Source of the DNA: Mycolicibacterium monacense
GTDB taxonomy: Bacteria > Actinomycetota > Actinomycetes > Mycobacteriales > Mycobacteriaceae
Reading direction: 5' to 3'
Assembly: GCF_010731575.1 (NCBI RefSeq)
Contig: NZ_AP022617.1
Location: forward strand, 5,828,001-5,892,000
Length of the DNA stretch: 64,000 bases
This document shows, one piece after another, positions 8,601-17,519 of this stretch. Both the position numbers and the translations under genes were made by a program. The notes below the pieces were generated by a model that was not told the DNA's origin, ran no database searches, and saw only the letters and a program-made list of their open reading frames with translations. Every line of letters starts with the position of its first letter. Position 1 is the first letter of the stretch.

Positions 8601-9740
8601 GTGAAGGCGAAACGATCTGGTGCTGCGTTCGGCCTGCTGGCCGCCGGCGCCCTGCTGCTGTCGGGCTGTGGCAGCGACAACAACACCTCGTCGGGGTCGG
8701 GCTCGGGCTCGGGTGAATCGGGTTCTGCGGCCGCCGGTGACTGCGGTGGCAAGGAAGCGCTCAAGGCGAGCGGTTCGTCGGCGCAGGCCAATGCGATGAC
8801 GCGTTTCATCAACGCCTACGAGAAGGACTGCCCCGGCTTCACCCTGAACTACACCTCCAGCGGTTCGGGCGCGGGCGTGTCCGAATTCCTCGGCGGCCAA
8901 ACGGACTTCGGCGGCTCCGACTCCCCGCTGAGCGCCGACAAGGGCGAGTACGACAAGGCCAAGGAGCGCTGCGGCGGTAGCGACGCATGGAACCTGCCCG
9001 CGGTGTTCGGCCCGATCGCCATCACCTACAACCTCGAAGGCGTCGACGGCGTGGTCCTCGACGGCCCGACCCTCGGCAAGATCTTCAACGGCACCGTCAA
9101 GACCTGGGACGCCCCCGAGATCGCGGCGCTGAACCAGGGTGTCACCCTGCCTGCGCAGCCGATCAACGTCATCTTCCGCAGCGACGAATCGGGCACCACC
9201 GACAACTTCCAGAAGTACCTGGACGCGGCGTCGGACGGTGCATGGGGCAAGGGCGCGGGCAAGTCGTTCGCCGGCGGCGTCGGCGAGGGCGCCAAGGGCA
9301 ACGAGGGCACCTCGGCGGCCATCGCGAGCACCCCCGGTTCCATCACCTACAACGAGTGGTCGTTCGCCAAGGCGCAGAACCTGTCGATCGCCAAGATCAT
9401 CACCGCGGCGGGACCGGAGCCGGTCGAGCTGAACACCGAGACCGCGGGCAAGGCCATCGACGGCGTGAAGTTCAAGGGTGAGGGCAACGACCTCGTCCTC
9501 GACACCGCGTCGTTCTACATGCCGTCGGAGCCGGGTTCGTACCCGATCATGCTCGCCGCGTACGAGATCGTGTGCTCGCAGTACCCCGATCCCGAGGTCG
9601 CCACCGCGGTCAAGGCGTTCATGCACTCCGCGCTCGGCAACGGCCAACAGGGTCTGGAGGACAACGGGTACATCCCGGTTCCCGAGGCGTTCAAGACCCG
9701 GCTGACCGAGGCCGTCGACGCCATCAACGCCACCGCCTGA
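8601..9740 (+). CDS. pstS: Phosphate-binding lipoprotein PstS
   Basis: Lipoprotein of 379 residues that binds phosphate outside the membrane and delivers it to PstCA. The signal peptide ends in the lipobox LLLSGC, so the Cys is acylated. A Ser/Gly-rich tether (about 30-45) precedes the two-lobed binding domain. Phosphate-contact segments are visible: [27 protein letters not shown] and [11 protein letters not shown]. The GTG at 8601 was chosen because AAGGAG lies four bases upstream and the protein then starts as in other PstS; an in-frame ATG at 8583 lacks this. First gene of the pst operon behind a PHO box. Confidence 0.95.
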   Translation: MKAKRSGAAFGLLAAGALLLSGCGSDNNTSSGSGSGSGESGSAAAGDCGGKEALKASGSSAQANAMTRFINAYEKDCPGFTLNYTSSGSGAGVSEFLGGQTDFGGSDSPLSADKGEYDKAKERCGGSDAWNLPAVFGPIAITYNLEGVDGVVLDGPTLGKIFNGTVKTWDAPEIAALNQGVTLPAQPINVIFRSDESGTTDNFQKYLDAASDGAWGKGAGKSFAGGVGEGAKGNEGTSAAIASTPGSITYNEWSFAKAQNLSIAKIITAAGPEPVELNTETAGKAIDGVKFKGEGNDLVLDTASFYMPSEPGSYPIMLAAYEIVCSQYPDPEVATAVKAFMHSALGNGQQGLEDNGYIPVPEAFKTRLTEAVDAINATA

Positions 9741-9754
9741 GTAGTCACCCACTG

Positions 9755-10804
9755 ATGGCTGTCACACCAGATTCGACCGCTGTGGGCTCGTCGGCGCAAT
9801 CGACGAGCCCACAGGGCGTCGGGAATACTCCTGGAAGAGACACCAAATCCGGGAAGGGGTCGGCGTTGAAACAGGGCGACGGACGTTGGGGCGACAAGGT
9901 CTTCAAGTCCATCGCCGTCGCCGCGGGCGCCACCATCATCGGCGCGATCGCCCTCATGGCGCTCTTCCTGATCGTCAAGGCGATCCCGTCGCTGCAGGCC
10001 AACCAGGCCAACTTCCTCTTCAGCACGGAATTCCTCACCAGCGACTCGGACAACCTGCGCTTCGGCATCCGTGACCTGTTCATGGTCACAGTGCTCAGCT
10101 CGGTGTTCGCTCTGGTGATCGCCGTGCCCATCGCGATCGGCATCGCGGCGTTCCTGACGAACTATGCACCGAAGCGGTTGGCGCGGCCGTTCGGCATGCT
10201 GGTCGATCTGCTGGCGGCGGTGCCGTCCATCGTTTTCGGTCTGTGGGGCATTTTCGTCCTGGCTCCGTGGCTCACCCCGGTGGCGACATTCCTCAACGAC
10301 AAGCTCGGCTGGTTCTTCCTGTTCTCGGAGGGCAACGTCTCGCTCGCCGGCGGAGGAACGATCTTCACGGCGGGCATCGTTCTCGCCGTCATGATTCTGC
10401 CGATCATCACGTCGGTCACCCGCGAGGTCTTCGCGCTCACCCCCCGTGGTCATGTGGAGGCCGCGCAGGCTCTGGGCGCCACCAAGTGGGAAGTCGTCCG
10501 CATGACGGTCTTCCCCTACGGGCGCAGCGGCATGATCGCGGCGTCGATGCTGGGCCTGGGCCGAGCACTCGGTGAGACGATCGCAATCCTGATCATCCTG
10601 CGCACTGCCGCGCAGGCCGGCCACTGGTCGCTCTTCGACGGTGGCTACACGTTCGCGTCAAAGATCGCCTCTGCAGCAGCGGAATTCAGCGCGCCGCTAC
10701 CGACAGGCGCATACATCGCCGCCGGCTTCGTGCTGTTCGCGCTGACCTTCGTGGTCAACGCGCTGGCCCGGGCAGCGGCAGGCGGAAGGGTCAGCGGAGG
10801 ATGA
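9755..10804 (+). CDS. pstC: Phosphate ABC transporter permease PstC
   Basis: Permease of 349 residues with six membrane helices after a 45-residue polar cytoplasmic start. The EAA-type coupling loop is [16 protein letters not shown], which contacts the ATPase PstB. It pairs with PstA to form the phosphate channel in the plasma membrane. It starts 14 bases after the pstS stop. Its TGA overlaps the pstA ATG (ATGA), so subunits are made in step. Confidence 0.95.
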   Translation: MAVTPDSTAVGSSAQSTSPQGVGNTPGRDTKSGKGSALKQGDGRWGDKVFKSIAVAAGATIIGAIALMALFLIVKAIPSLQANQANFLFSTEFLTSDSDNLRFGIRDLFMVTVLSSVFALVIAVPIAIGIAAFLTNYAPKRLARPFGMLVDLLAAVPSIVFGLWGIFVLAPWLTPVATFLNDKLGWFFLFSEGNVSLAGGGTIFTAGIVLAVMILPIITSVTREVFALTPRGHVEAAQALGATKWEVVRMTVFPYGRSGMIAASMLGLGRALGETIAILIILRTAAQAGHWSLFDGGYTFASKIASAAAEFSAPLPTGAYIAAGFVLFALTFVVNALARAAAGGRVSGG

Positions 10805-11703
10805 CGGCCACACTCGACCAGCCGGTGAAGGTCCCGACCTTCCACCCGGTCAGCACCAGCCGCAAGCTCAAGAACGGCATTGCGACAACGTTGTTCACGG
10901 CGTCGTTCGTCATCGCGATGATCCCGCTGGTGTGGCTGCTGTACACCGTTGTCGCAAAAGGTGTCCGGGCGATCGTCTCGTCCACCTGGTGGTCGCATTC
11001 GCTCGCCGGCGTACTCCCGGAGGAATTCGCCGGCGGGGTTTATCACGCGATCTACGGCACGCTTATCCAGGCCCTCATCGCCGCCGCGCTGTCCGTTCCG
11101 CTGGGTGTCATGGCCGCGGTCTACCTGGTGGAGTACGGGCGGGGCAAGTTCGCCAAGGTGACGACCTTCATGGTCGACATCCTCGCCGGTGTGCCCTCAA
11201 TCGTGGCCGCGCTTTTCATCTTCGCATTGTGGATCGCCACGATGGGCTTCGAGCAGAGCGCCTTTGCCGTGTCACTGGCCCTGGTGTTGTTGATGTTGCC
11301 CGTCGTGGTGCGCAATACCGAGGAGATGCTCAAGCTCGTACCCGACGAACTGCGGGAAGCGTCCTATGCGTTGGGGATTCCGAAGTGGAAGACCATCATG
11401 CGGGTCGTCGTGCCCACAGCACTCCCCGGGATGATCAGCGGCATCCTGCTTGCGCTGGCCCGGGTCATGGGTGAGACGGCTCCGGTCCTCGTGCTCGTCG
11501 GTTACAGCCGCTCGATCAACTTCGACGCGTTCGAAGGCAACATGGCATCGCTGCCACTGCTCATCTACACCGAACTCGTCAACCCGGAATCGGCCGGCGC
11601 ACTGCGGGTCTGGGGCGCCGCGCTGACCCTGATCTTGATCATCGCGGCGTTGTACCTCGGTGCTGCATTCATCAACCGATACCTGACGCGGAACAGAGTT
11701 TAG
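10801..11703 (+). CDS. pstA: Phosphate ABC transporter permease PstA
   Basis: Second permease of the Pst transporter, 300 residues with six membrane helices. The EAA loop reads [19 protein letters not shown]. There is a larger extracytoplasmic stretch after the first helix, as usual for PstA. The ATG overlaps the pstC stop by four bases, and GGAGG lies just before it within pstC. pstB follows after seven bases. Confidence 0.95.
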
Positions 11704-11710
11704 GAGCCTC

Positions 11711-12487
11711 ATGGCCAAGCGGCTGGATCTCAAGGATCTCAACATCTATTACGGCAGCTTCCACGCCGTCGCCGATGTCGGGCTCGCGGTACTGCCGCGC
11801 AGCGTCACCGCCTTCATCGGTCCCTCCGGTTGCGGCAAGTCGACAGTGCTGCGCACGCTCAACCGCATGCACGAGGTCATCCCCGGCGCGCGCGTCGAAG
11901 GCTCGGTGCTGCTCGACGGCGAGGACATCTACGGCCCGGGCATCGACCCGGTGAGTGTGCGCAAGACCATCGGGATGGTCTTCCAGCGCCCGAATCCCTT
12001 CCCCACCATGTCGATTCGCGACAACGTGGTCGCCGGTCTCAAGTTGCAGGGTGTGCGCAACAGGAAGACCCTCGACGAGGTCGCCGAGCAATCCCTCAAA
12101 GGCGCCAACCTGTGGAAAGAGGTCAAGGACCGCCTCGACCAGCCCGGTGGCGGCCTGTCGGGTGGTCAGCAGCAGCGTCTGTGCATCGCCCGTGCCATCG
12201 CGGTTCAGCCGGATGTGCTGCTGATGGACGAACCCTGCTCGGCGCTCGACCCGATCTCCACGCTCGCGATCGAGGATCTCATCGACGAGCTCAAGCAGGA
12301 CTACACCATCGTCATCGTCACCCACAACATGCAGCAGGCCGCGCGGGTGAGCGACCAGACCGCGTTCTTCAACCTCGAGGCGACCGGTAAGCCCGGCAGG
12401 CTCGTCGAGGTCGACGACACGGAGAAGATCTTCTCCAATCCGACGCAGAAGGCCACGGAGGACTACATCTCGGGCCGCTTCGGCTGA
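11711..12487 (+). CDS. pstB: Phosphate ABC transporter ATPase PstB (PhoT)
   Basis: ATPase of 258 residues that powers phosphate import and, with PhoU, signals phosphate status. Walker A is GPSGCGKST, the signature LSGGQQQR, Walker B VLLMDEP, and the switch His is in VTHNM. The phosphate subtype marks are clear: [15 protein letters not shown] and [12 protein letters not shown]. Orthologous by position to M. tuberculosis PhoT (Rv0820). Last gene of the pst operon; the orphan response regulator starts 17 bases later on the same strand and may be read through. Confidence 0.96.
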
Positions 12488-12504
12488 CGTGTGGGTGGTC
12501 GCGG

Positions 12505-13248
12505 GTGACGCTCGAGGTGAGGCGCACCGACCCGCCGTCCGGCGTGAGTGAGCGCCGGCCGGCCGTGCCGCCGGTGTGGGGGACCCTGATGCTGGTCGAC
12601 CCGGACGCCGACATCGCCGGGCGGCTGATGAATGGCGCGGCCGCGGTCGGCATCGAGACAACATGGTGCGACGACGGCGTCGAAGCGCTCCTGGCGATCG
12701 GGGTGAACCCGCCGGATGTGCTGGTGCTCGCCGCGCGCACCCGCACCGTCGACGCGGCCCGGATCACCGCTGCGGTACGCAGCAGGTGGGACCTACCCAT
12801 CCTGATCGGCTCGACCACCGCCGATGACGGCACCCGGCAGGCGCTGACCTCGGGGGCGTCGGCGTTGATCGTGCGCCCCTACGACGTCGCCGCGATCGCG
12901 CCGTTCGCGCGCAGCGCCGCTCACCGGCCGGAGCCGACAGGTGCCCGGTACGCGGCGGGCCCGATCGAGGTGAACCGGGACGGGTACGAGACCAGGGTGC
13001 GGGGGCGCGACGTGCAGTTGACCCAGCGCGAACTCGAATTGCTCGTCTACCTGATCGAACGCCACGGTCGGGTCGCCAGCAGCGACGAGATCAGCCGGGC
13101 GGTCTGGGGACATCCCGCCGACACCAACACCGTCGCGGTCCACGTACGCCGGCTCCGGGAGAAACTCGGGCACGATCCCCAACACGGTGAGTTCATCCGC
13201 ACCATCCGCGGCGCGGGATACCGGCTCGCGCCGTCCATCTACACGTAG
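12505..13248 (+). CDS. Orphan OmpR-type regulator with degenerate receiver
   Basis: A 247-residue protein with a receiver-like fold (about 26-135) and a winged-helix DNA-binding domain (about 150-243; LTQRELELLVYLIERHGRV, then TVAVHVRRLREKLG). Asp32 and Asp34 of the acidic pair remain, but the phospho-acceptor position is Ala76 (VLVLAAR) and the switch Lys is Arg (LIVRPYD). It therefore should not be phosphorylated in the usual way and may act as a constitutive or ligand-tuned regulator. No kinase is adjacent. It follows pstB by 17 bases, so phosphate-linked control is likely. Start uncertain: GTG at 12505 has only weak support. Confidence 0.88.
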   Translation: MTLEVRRTDPPSGVSERRPAVPPVWGTLMLVDPDADIAGRLMNGAAAVGIETTWCDDGVEALLAIGVNPPDVLVLAARTRTVDAARITAAVRSRWDLPILIGSTTADDGTRQALTSGASALIVRPYDVAAIAPFARSAAHRPEPTGARYAAGPIEVNRDGYETRVRGRDVQLTQRELELLVYLIERHGRVASSDEISRAVWGHPADTNTVAVHVRRLREKLGHDPQHGEFIRTIRGAGYRLAPSIYT

Positions 13249-13264
13249 GGCGGCCGGCGAGTTC

Positions 13265-13280
13265 TCCCGCTCGCGCGGGA
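13265..13280. terminator. Short hairpin between convergent genes
   Basis: TCCCGC-tcgc-GCGGGA, a 6-bp GC stem with a four-base loop, in the 39-base gap between the convergent regulator and phoU stops. It could end transcription from both sides. No U-tract is seen. Confidence 0.4.
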
Positions 13281-13287
13281 AGGCGGC

Positions 13288-13956
13288 TCAGCGTGGTGTC
13301 GGGATGACCTCTTCGGTCGGGTACGCACCGGTGACCTGGAAGATGACCCGGCGCGCCACCTCGACGGCATGGTCGGCGAAGCGCTCGTAGAACCGGCTCA
13401 GCAGCGTCACGTCGACGGCCGCGGTCACGCCGTGCTTCCACTCCCGGTCCATCAACACGGTGAACAGGTGACGGTGCAGATCGTCCATCGCATCGTCTTC
13501 CTCCTGGATGCGGGCCGCCTTCTCGGGGTCGCGGGTCTCCAGCACCTCCTGTGCGGCGTTGCCGAGTTCCACTGCGACGCGGCCCATCTCGGCGAAATAG
13601 CCGTTGACCTCTTCGGGCAGCACGTGCTGCGGATGACGGCGGCGGGCGATCTTGGCGACGTGCAGCGCCAACGCGCCCATCCGGTCCACGTCGGCGACGA
13701 TCTGGATGGAGCTGACCACGGCGCGCAGATCGCCCGCGACGGGCGCCTGCAGCGCCAGCAGGACGAACGCGGCCTCCTCGGCCCGTGCGCTCATCGTGGC
13801 GATCTGATCGTGGTCGGAGATCACTTGTTCGGCGAGCACCAGATCGGCTTGCAGCAGTGCCTGGGTCGCGCGTTCCATCGCTCCGCCGGCCAGGCCACAC
13901 ATCTCCCCGAGCTGATCGGTGAGAGCCCCTAGTTGCTCGTGGTACGCGGTCCGCAT
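13288..13956 (-). CDS. phoU: PhoU-type phosphate regulator (PhoY2)
   Basis: All-helical protein of 222 residues made of two PhoU three-helix repeats. Each carries the metal-cluster signature: [20 protein letters not shown] with DVDRMGALA, and [19 protein letters not shown]. It links the Pst transporter to the SenX3-RegX3 system and holds RegX3 off when phosphate is ample; in M. tuberculosis PhoY proteins also affect persistence. A TANNNT (TAGGCT, 13963-13968) lies six bases before the ATG, so the message is leaderless. A PHO box at 13997-14018 places phoU itself under phosphate control. Confidence 0.94.
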   Translation of the reverse strand: MRTAYHEQLGALTDQLGEMCGLAGGAMERATQALLQADLVLAEQVISDHDQIATMSARAEEAAFVLLALQAPVAGDLRAVVSSIQIVADVDRMGALALHVAKIARRRHPQHVLPEEVNGYFAEMGRVAVELGNAAQEVLETRDPEKAARIQEEDDAMDDLHRHLFTVLMDREWKHGVTAAVDVTLLSRFYERFADHAVEVARRVIFQVTGAYPTEEVIPTPR

Positions 13957-13962
13957 GTGTCC

Positions 13963-14018
13963 AGCCTAGAGGTAGGACGGTGCGCCGTCACGGAGCCGCG
14001 GGTGAACTGAAGGTGAAT
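13963..14018 (-). promoter_or_regulatory. PHO box and leaderless promoter of phoU
   Basis: Read on the minus strand, ATTCACCTTCA (14018-14008) and GTTCACCCGCG (14007-13997) are 11-bp direct repeats of the PHO type. The -10 TAGGCT lies 28 bases further on, almost the same distance as at pstS (27). The predicted start site is the A of the ATG at 13956, putting the box at about -41 to -62. Confidence 0.7.
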
Positions 14019-14046
14019 GCCACCTGCCGAAACGCCGAGGAGCGGG

Positions 14047-16152
14047 TCACTCGCAGGTGGTGTCGGCGGCGTTGGTGACGTTGAGATCCTCCGGCAGCGG
14101 GGCGGGTGTGCTGCCGGTGTCGTGCAACACGTTCACCTGGACCGGTGAGCCGCTGGGTGTGGGCGCGGCGACGGCGTTGTAGTCGTTGCCGAGCACGACC
14201 TGGACGATGTCACCCATACCGCTGACCCGCTCGATGGTCGGGTTGGCGAACGACGACGCAACGGTGGCCGCGGCCTGCTCGTTACCGGGGGAGAAGAACA
14301 CCGTCGTCTCGGTCAGCGCACTCGGGTAGTCGTCCGGGGTCGTGACGTTGAAGCCGTACTGCTGCAGTTCCTCGGCGGTCGTCGCACCCAGACCGGTCTG
14401 TCCGGTGGAGTTCGACACCTGCACGGTGACGTCCTGCGGTTCGGTGGTGACGGCGTTGACCAGTTCGGCACCGCCGGACTCGGTCGCCGCGACCTCGGGA
14501 TCCGCCGTCGTCGACTCCGGGGTGCCCGGGACGGGCGTGTTGTCGGGGTTCTTCTCCCCGGGCAGCGGATCGTCGTTGATGATCGCGGTGAACAGCGCAC
14601 GCATGTCGTCGGTGCGGGGAGTCTCGTTGCCGTACTCGTCGGCGTAGCCGGTGGTCGGCACGGTGACGAAGCTGATCCGTCCCGCGGTGACGCCCTGGAT
14701 CGACTGGCCCAGCGTCACCAGGTCACGGGTGTCGATGTTGTCGACGTAGCTGTCGTCGATGAACATGTTGACCACGTTGTTGAGCTTCGACAGCGAGAAG
14801 AAGACCTCCTTGGAGATCAGCGAACGCAGCAGCGACGACAGGAACCGCTGCTGGCGCTTGATGCGGCCGTAGTCGCCGTTGATCTCGGTGGTGACCTGGC
14901 GGGCGCGGACGTAGTTGAGCGCGGTGTGCCCGTCGACCATCTGGCGTCCGGCGGTCGGCAGCACCGTGCCGAGTTCGTAGTCCTCCAGCGGTTCGGTGCT
15001 GCAGACCTCGACACCGCCCAGGGCGTCGACCATCTTGGAGAACCCGGCGAAGTCGACGGCCATGAACCGGTTCACCGACAGGCCCGAGAGCTTCTGCACG
15101 ACCTTGACCAGGCACTTCGGCCCGCCGACCGCGTACGCCGAGTTGAGTTTGTACTCGGTGTAGACCGTTTCGCGCCCGTACATCGGCGACTCCGGGTCGG
15201 TGATCGGGCCGTAGGCACCGGTCTCCGGGTTCCAGGGCTCGCACTCCATGGGATCGATGGACAGGTCGCGGGGGAAGGACACCGCCACCACGCGTTTCCG
15301 GTTGGCCGGGATATTGACCAGCATCACGGTATCCGACCTGGCGCCGGCGGCGTCGTCGGTGGTCCCCGCGCCCATGCCGCTGTTCTCGCCGATGCGACTG
15401 TCCACACCGACGATCAGGAAGTTCTCGTCGCCGAACTGTGCGTTCGGATCGACGATGTCGCGGCTCTCCTGGTCCAGCGCCGACACCCTGTTCATGAGGC
15501 CGTTCTTCGACGTCTGCCACTGCCAGGCGCCGCCGGTGAGCACCAGCGCGAGCACCGCCAGCAGCGCGGCCGCGGCGCGTCCGGCCAGGATGATCCGGCG
15601 GCGCCGGTGCGGTTCGTCCTCGGCGACGACGGTGCCGCCGTCCCCGACCCGGTACGGCGGCACCCGGTCACCCGGATCCTCGGCCAGGACGGGCAGGTCG
15701 GCGGCATAGGCGCTGGTCGCGGCGGGGATGATCTCGGTGTCCTGGCGGTCCGGATCGGCCGGTTCACGGACGGGTTCGCGGATCGCCTCGATGATCTCCG
15801 TCTCCGGGGCGGGTGGCTCCGGTTCTGGCTCGGCGCGCCGGCGTTTCGGTGTCAGCTCCGCCGGGGCGCTGCCGTCGCCGTTGAGTTTGGCGATCAGGTC
15901 GGCGACGGTGACCACACCAGCGGTGTGGCTGCCTCCGGACTCATCGGGCCCGGACTCCTCGGGTTCCTCCGTCTCGTCGGCTTCCGGTTCGGACTGCCGA
16001 CGTTTGAGCGGTTCACTGCGCTCCCACGGCGCGGCACCCGCTGATCGCCGCCCGGATCGGGTAAGCCATTGGTTGTCCCAGTCGGACCTCGGCTCGTCGG
16101 GACGCCGAGGGTCGGGTGTGGCACCAGCTCCAGGGCTGTCGCCGTCACTCAT
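14047..16152 (-). CDS. LytR-CpsA-Psr (LCP) family ligase with LytR_C domain
   Basis: Membrane protein of 701 residues. Residues 1-185 are cytoplasmic, acidic and low in complexity (Glu/Pro-rich); one helix spans about 188-210; the LCP domain follows (about 245-470: NFLIVGVDSR, SDTVMLVNI, SFPRDLSI, ALNYVRAR); a LytR_C domain sits at about 560-650. LCP enzymes move glycopolymers from lipid carriers onto peptidoglycan; in mycobacteria Lcp1 attaches arabinogalactan. This one is the Rv0822c type, whose substrate is not settled. The ATG at 16152 has GGAGG seven bases upstream; a TTG one codon earlier was rejected. Confidence 0.92.
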   Translation of the reverse strand: MSDGDSPGAGATPDPRRPDEPRSDWDNQWLTRSGRRSAGAAPWERSEPLKRRQSEPEADETEEPEESGPDESGGSHTAGVVTVADLIAKLNGDGSAPAELTPKRRRAEPEPEPPAPETEIIEAIREPVREPADPDRQDTEIIPAATSAYAADLPVLAEDPGDRVPPYRVGDGGTVVAEDEPHRRRRIILAGRAAAALLAVLALVLTGGAWQWQTSKNGLMNRVSALDQESRDIVDPNAQFGDENFLIVGVDSRIGENSGMGAGTTDDAAGARSDTVMLVNIPANRKRVVAVSFPRDLSIDPMECEPWNPETGAYGPITDPESPMYGRETVYTEYKLNSAYAVGGPKCLVKVVQKLSGLSVNRFMAVDFAGFSKMVDALGGVEVCSTEPLEDYELGTVLPTAGRQMVDGHTALNYVRARQVTTEINGDYGRIKRQQRFLSSLLRSLISKEVFFSLSKLNNVVNMFIDDSYVDNIDTRDLVTLGQSIQGVTAGRISFVTVPTTGYADEYGNETPRTDDMRALFTAIINDDPLPGEKNPDNTPVPGTPESTTADPEVAATESGGAELVNAVTTEPQDVTVQVSNSTGQTGLGATTAEELQQYGFNVTTPDDYPSALTETTVFFSPGNEQAAATVASSFANPTIERVSGMGDIVQVVLGNDYNAVAAPTPSGSPVQVNVLHDTGSTPAPLPEDLNVTNAADTTCE

Positions 16153-16283
16153 CAACCGGCCTCCGACTTTGCGTGGTGCACGCGCGAACGCACGCGGTGC
16201 TCGTCCTCTTCTAAGCGATCACTCTGTCTTGTAGCAGCGCCTCGGGAACTCCGCCACCGGAGCCGGGCTGCAATTGAACCCAC

Positions 16284-16339
16284 ATCGTACTGAGCGATCC
16301 TGTGAGGCATCCAGCCGGAGAACGTCTCGAGAACGTCTC
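16284..16339 (-). promoter_or_regulatory. LCP gene promoter with 11-bp direct repeat
   Basis: GAGAACGTCTC occurs twice back to back (16318-16328, 16329-16339). On the minus strand this gives GTTCTC twice with 11-bp spacing. TACGAT at 16284-16289 is a plausible -10 for the LCP gene, 132 bases before its ATG. Helical-turn repeats just upstream of a -10 resemble sites for OmpR-class activators; the regulator is unknown. Confidence 0.45.
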
Positions 16340-16353
16340 GGTATGACGACCGG

Positions 16354-17466
16354 TCAGCCTCCGGAGTGCATGACGTCTGCACCCGCCGGCACCGTGCAGT
16401 CGTCCGGATCGGTCAGCCAGCCCTCCGGCAGGGACACCGAAGCGGCGGACCCCTGCCGTCCGCGCGGGCCGGTCGCCGCCGGTGGGAACGGCACGTCGGG
16501 GTCGAGCCGGGCGAGCAGTTCGGAGAGTTCTGCGCGCGTCTTGACCAGCGCGAGCGCCCGGCGCAGATCCGATCCGGCGGGGAATCCGTGCAGGTACCAC
16601 GCGATGTGTTTGCGGATGTCGCGCATGGCCTTGTCCTCGCCGAAGTGGTCGGTGAGCAGTTCGCCGTGCCTGCGGATGATGTCGGCCACCTCGCCGAGTG
16701 TGGGCGGTACCGGCAGGGGGCGGCCGGTGAACTTGGCCGACAGTTCGGCGAACAGCCACGGCCGTCCGAGGCAGCCGCGCCCGATCACGACACCGTCGCA
16801 CCCGGTGGCCGCCATCATCGCCAGCGCGTCGTCGGCGTCGAAGATGTCGCCGTTGCCCAGGACCGGGACGGCCGTCACGTGCGCCTTGAGCGCGGCGATC
16901 TGGTCCCAGTCGGCGGTGCCGGAGTAGCGCTGCGCCGCCGTGCGGGCGTGCAGGGCGACCGCGGCCGCACCCTCCTCGGCGGCGATGCGGCCGGCGTCCA
17001 AATGGGTGTGGTGGGCGTCGTCGATACCGATCCGGAACTTCACCGTGACGGGGATGTCCGTGCCCTCTGTGGCGGTGACTGCGGCGCGCACAATCTGCCC
17101 GAACAGTTTCCGCTTGTAGGGCAACGCGGCGCCGCCGCCGCGCTTGGTCACCTTGGGCACCGGGCAGCCGAAGTTCATGTCGATGTGGTCGGCCATGTTC
17201 TCGTCGGCGATCATCTTCGCCGCCGCATAGGTGGTGGCCGGGTCGACGGTGTAGAGCTGCAGCGATCGGGGTGACTCGTCGGATGCGAACGCGGTCATGT
17301 GCATGGTGACCGGGTGGCGTTCGACCAGCGCCCGGGCGGTCACCATCTCGCACACGTACAGGCCGCTGACGGTGCCGGCCCTGGCCACCTCGAGCTCACG
17401 GCACAGGGTGCGGAAGGCGACGTTGGTCACCCCGGCCATCGGGGCCAGCACCACGGGGCTCGGCAA
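16354..17466 (-). CDS. dus: tRNA-dihydrouridine synthase (Dus)
   Basis: FMN enzyme of at least 370 residues that reduces uridine in tRNA D-loops. TIM-barrel motifs: VVLAPMAGVTN at the start, catalytic Cys101 in DMNFGCPVPKVTKRGGGAAL, KFRIG, HARTAAQ, GNGDIF and GRGCLGRPW for FMN phosphate binding; a C-terminal helical tRNA-binding part follows. The true start is unclear. TTG at 17466 is the first standard start codon, yet the family-typical residues LRIGPLALP lie just upstream in the same open frame, which has no ATG, GTG or TTG back to the desA1 stop at 17520-17522. An ATC at 17532 may be used. Rv0823c type. Confidence 0.88.
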   Translation of the reverse strand: MPSPVVLAPMAGVTNVAFRTLCRELEVARAGTVSGLYVCEMVTARALVERHPVTMHMTAFASDESPRSLQLYTVDPATTYAAAKMIADENMADHIDMNFGCPVPKVTKRGGGAALPYKRKLFGQIVRAAVTATEGTDIPVTVKFRIGIDDAHHTHLDAGRIAAEEGAAAVALHARTAAQRYSGTADWDQIAALKAHVTAVPVLGNGDIFDADDALAMMAATGCDGVVIGRGCLGRPWLFAELSAKFTGRPLPVPPTLGEVADIIRRHGELLTDHFGEDKAMRDIRKHIAWYLHGFPAGSDLRRALALVKTRAELSELLARLDPDVPFPPAATGPRGRQGSAASVSLPEGWLTDPDDCTVPAGADVMHSGG

Positions 17467-17519
17467 TGCCAGCGGCCCGATCCGCAGGGCTGCAGACCGG
17501 GCCGTATCGGCGGGAGGTG

